Origin: Nitrospinota bacterium
GTDB taxonomy: Bacteria > JAUXIQ01
Direction: 5' to 3'
DNA: 10,750 bases
Assembly: GCA_030620925.1 (NCBI GenBank)
Contig: JAUXIQ010000032.1
Coordinates: 1 to 10,750, forward strand
The position numbers and the translations under genes were made by a program. Positions 9,603-10,750 of the stretch are shown here, piece by piece; position 1 is the first letter of the stretch, and every line of letters starts with the position of its first letter. The notes below the pieces were generated by a model that was not told the DNA's origin, made no database searches, and saw nothing but the letters and a program-made list of their open reading frames with translations.

Positions 9603-9645
9603 GAGCTTAAAAGCAGCGAAGGTCATTTTAATGGACGGTACATTC

Positions 9646-9672
9646 ATTATAACAGTGAAAAAAAGTATTCAA
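9646..9672 (-). promoter_or_regulatory. Predicted extended -10 promoter P2 for the lipA operon
   Basis: A perfect TATAAT (9651-9646) is preceded by TGT, giving an extended -10 element (TGTTATAAT). The nearest -35-like box, TTGAAT (9672-9667), is only 15 bases away, so the extended -10 would have to carry the promoter. Its start would lie near 9639, giving a leader of about 105 bases. It is arranged in tandem immediately downstream of P1. Confidence 0.55.
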
Positions 9673-9673
9673 T

Positions 9674-9702
9674 ATTAAAAGTAATCAGCGGCGGATTGTC
9701 AA
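9674..9702 (-). promoter_or_regulatory. Predicted sigma70-type promoter P1 for the lipA operon
   Basis: On the minus strand a perfect -35 box TTGACA (9702-9697) is followed by a 17-base spacer and TTTAAT (9679-9674). That is a 5/6 match to the -10 consensus, differing at the important second position. Transcription would start near 9667, giving a leader of about 133 bases before lipA. No gene overlaps it. The -35 box lies inside the inverted repeat at 9692-9715. Confidence 0.6.
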
Positions 9703-9715
9703 TTATGAAAATCCG
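9692..9715 (-). promoter_or_regulatory. Inverted repeat overlapping the P1 -35 box, possible operator
   Basis: The minus strand reads CGGATTTTCA, then TAAT, then TGACAATCCG. The 10-base arms pair at 9 of 10 positions, with one T/C mismatch. The right arm contains most of the TTGACA -35 box, so a dimeric regulator bound here would block P1. A role as a transcription terminator for metF is less likely, because no uninterrupted T-run follows the stem. Confidence 0.4.
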
Positions 9716-9732
9716 GGCCGCTCGAGCGCAAG

Positions 9733-10599
9733 TTAATAAATTATCCTCTCTAAAAAACTTCCCAGGCCCGCCTCCCCGCCAATAGGCATGATGTGTATTC
9801 CCTTGACGGAATCCCTTATACGAGTCACAAACTCCGCGGCGATGTCCATACCCTCTTCCACAGAATCGGGCGAGACTTCGAGTCTCTTTATGATGCTCTC
9901 CGGAAGGGGTTTGTTGAGAAGCTTCTCGCTCATGAACTTGGCCATACCCACTGAGCGCAAGGGGGTGATCCCCACCAGAAAGCGCACACCGGTCTCGCTT
10001 TCGAGCTTCATGATAGTCTCCACCATTTCCATGGAGAAAACCGGCTGCGTCTGTATATATCCCGCTCCGGCTTCTATCTTCTTTTTCAGCTTCATTACCT
10101 GGAGTTCCATGGGGTCGGCATAGGGGTTAAAAACAGCTCCGGCATTGAAACCGGTTGCCCCTTGCAGCGGATTTCCCATGGAGTCCGTGCCCCGCCCCAG
10201 TTCTCTCATAAATTCCAATAACTGCACGGAATCGAGGTCGAAAACCCCTTTAGCATTGGGGTGATCTCCCAGAGCTGGATGATCGCCGGTCATCACGCAG
10301 ACGTTTCTGATGCCCATGGCCCATGCCCCCAACAAGTCTGACTGCAGGGCGATACGATTTCGATCCCTGCAACAAACCTGCATGACCGGCTCGTGCCCGT
10401 AAGCTTTAAGCAGAGAGCAGGCGGACAGGGAGCTCATGCGCATGACGGCCCGCTGATTATCGGTGATGTTTATAGCATCGACCTTCCCCCTCACCGAATC
10501 GGCCAAATCCATCATATTTTCTATGTCCGCGCCCTTGGGCGGAGATATTTCAACAGTCACCACCCTCTCGCCTGAAGCTATCTTCTCCTTAAAACCCAT
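9733..10599 (-). CDS. metF: Methylenetetrahydrofolate reductase, short anaerobe-type MetF
   Basis: This is a 288-residue TIM-barrel flavoprotein predicted to reduce 5,10-methylene-tetrahydrofolate to 5-methyl-tetrahydrofolate. The product feeds methionine synthesis and, in acetogenic or sulfate-reducing anaerobes, the methyl branch of the Wood-Ljungdahl pathway. Supporting motifs are VTVEISPPKG at 14-23 (Glu17 at the position of the catalytic Glu), DAINITDNQRAVMRMSSL at 41-58, GIRNVCVMTGDHP at 96-108, GAVFNPYADP at 154-163, AGAGYIQTQPVF at 177-188 and FLVGITPLRS at 207-216. The family fold is complete and there is no C-terminal regulatory domain. The electron donor and any partner (such as MetV) cannot be read here. 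The start is ATG with GGAG 7 bases upstream (10610-10607), and a promoter candidate lies at 10666-10695. The stop is TAA. The gap to lipA is 198 bases, so it is probably a separate unit. Confidence 0.93.
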   Translation of the reverse strand: MGFKEKIASGERVVTVEISPPKGADIENMMDLADSVRGKVDAINITDNQRAVMRMSSLSACSLLKAYGHEPVMQVCCRDRNRIALQSDLLGAWAMGIRNVCVMTGDHPALGDHPNAKGVFDLDSVQLLEFMRELGRGTDSMGNPLQGATGFNAGAVFNPYADPMELQVMKLKKKIEAGAGYIQTQPVFSMEMVETIMKLESETGVRFLVGITPLRSVGMAKFMSEKLLNKPLPESIIKRLEVSPDSVEEGMDIAAEFVTRIRDSVKGIHIMPIGGEAGLGSFLERIIY

Positions 10600-10665
10600 A
10601 TTTCTTCTCCGGTAATAATGAAAAAAGCCGCGTCAATATCACCCCATAAAGGATATGAATGCCCG

Positions 10666-10695
10666 TTTATAAACTAATCACCACTCTCCTTTCAA
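10666..10695 (-). promoter_or_regulatory. Predicted promoter for metF
   Basis: TTGAAA (10695-10690, 5/6 match to the -35 consensus) and TATAAA (10671-10666, 5/6 match to the -10 consensus) are separated by 18 bases on the minus strand. The start would fall near 10659, leaving a leader of about 60 bases before metF. In the remaining 10696-10750 I recognise no gene. Confidence 0.45.
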
Positions 10696-10750
10696 TATCC
10701 CCTTACCGGTATTCACCCTGCGAGGATGGGTCGATCGCAAGTGGTCCTTC

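Noticed and set aside
9719-9728. Perfect 10-base palindrome CGCTCGAGCG after metF, considered as a terminator stem
   Set aside because: As a hairpin it leaves only three stem pairs around a four-base loop, and no T-run follows.
10621-10660. Short dyad ATATC/GATAT followed by a T-run upstream of metF, considered as a terminator or riboswitch
   Set aside because: The stem has five mostly A-T pairs and the T-run is separated from it. No known riboswitch core is recognisable.
10678-10750. Possible 3' end of an upstream minus-strand gene (23 codons ending in TGA at 10680-10678, or another frame ending in TAA near 10703)
   Set aside because: Two frames end here and neither tail is recognisable. 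The fragment is too short to choose between them, and a metF promoter candidate overlaps it.

Overview
This is an ordinary but coherent block of core metabolism. All nine recognisable genes are read from the minus strand, so transcription runs from the right end of the window to the left. I found no transposase, integrase, phage gene, CRISPR array, tRNA or rRNA. The gene set points to an anaerobic bacterium of moderately high GC, most like the Desulfobacterota/Deltaproteobacteria: glyQ-glyS followed by pyruvate phosphate dikinase, a two-domain citramalate synthase, an archaeal-type (AP-superfamily) phosphoglycerate-mutase-like protein beside aspartate-pathway genes, and a short stand-alone methylenetetrahydrofolate reductase of the anaerobe type. 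That placement is inference from gene content and remembered gene orders, not from a search.

In transcription order: metF (10599-9733) stands alone behind its own predicted promoter. A 198-base intergenic region follows, with two tandem promoter candidates, an inverted repeat over the first -35 box and a repeat-bearing leader. Then comes a tight same-strand run: lipA (9534-8674), hom (8612-7299), an apgM-like gene (7239-6043), lysC (6023-4803), cimA (4773-3178), glyQ (3138-2245) and glyS (2244-181). Gaps in the run are 0 to 61 bases and none holds a convincing terminator. The first 24 codons of ppdK (73-1) lie 107 bases beyond glyS and run off the left edge.

Functionally, lysC and hom are the kinase and reductase steps that carry aspartate toward homoserine, and cimA makes citramalate, the threonine-independent entry to isoleucine. 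The apgM-like gene sits exactly where a homoserine kinase would be expected. Its family includes proteins proposed to replace ThrB, and this is the most interesting question in the window. glyQ/glyS form the alpha2beta2 glycyl-tRNA synthetase. lipA builds lipoyl cofactors (for example for the glycine cleavage system), and metF makes methyl-tetrahydrofolate, so the flanks touch glycine and one-carbon metabolism. Three consecutive genes (hom GTG, apgM-like TTG, lysC TTG) use non-ATG starts. I see no clearly new system; the findings are regulatory or functional-assignment leads.
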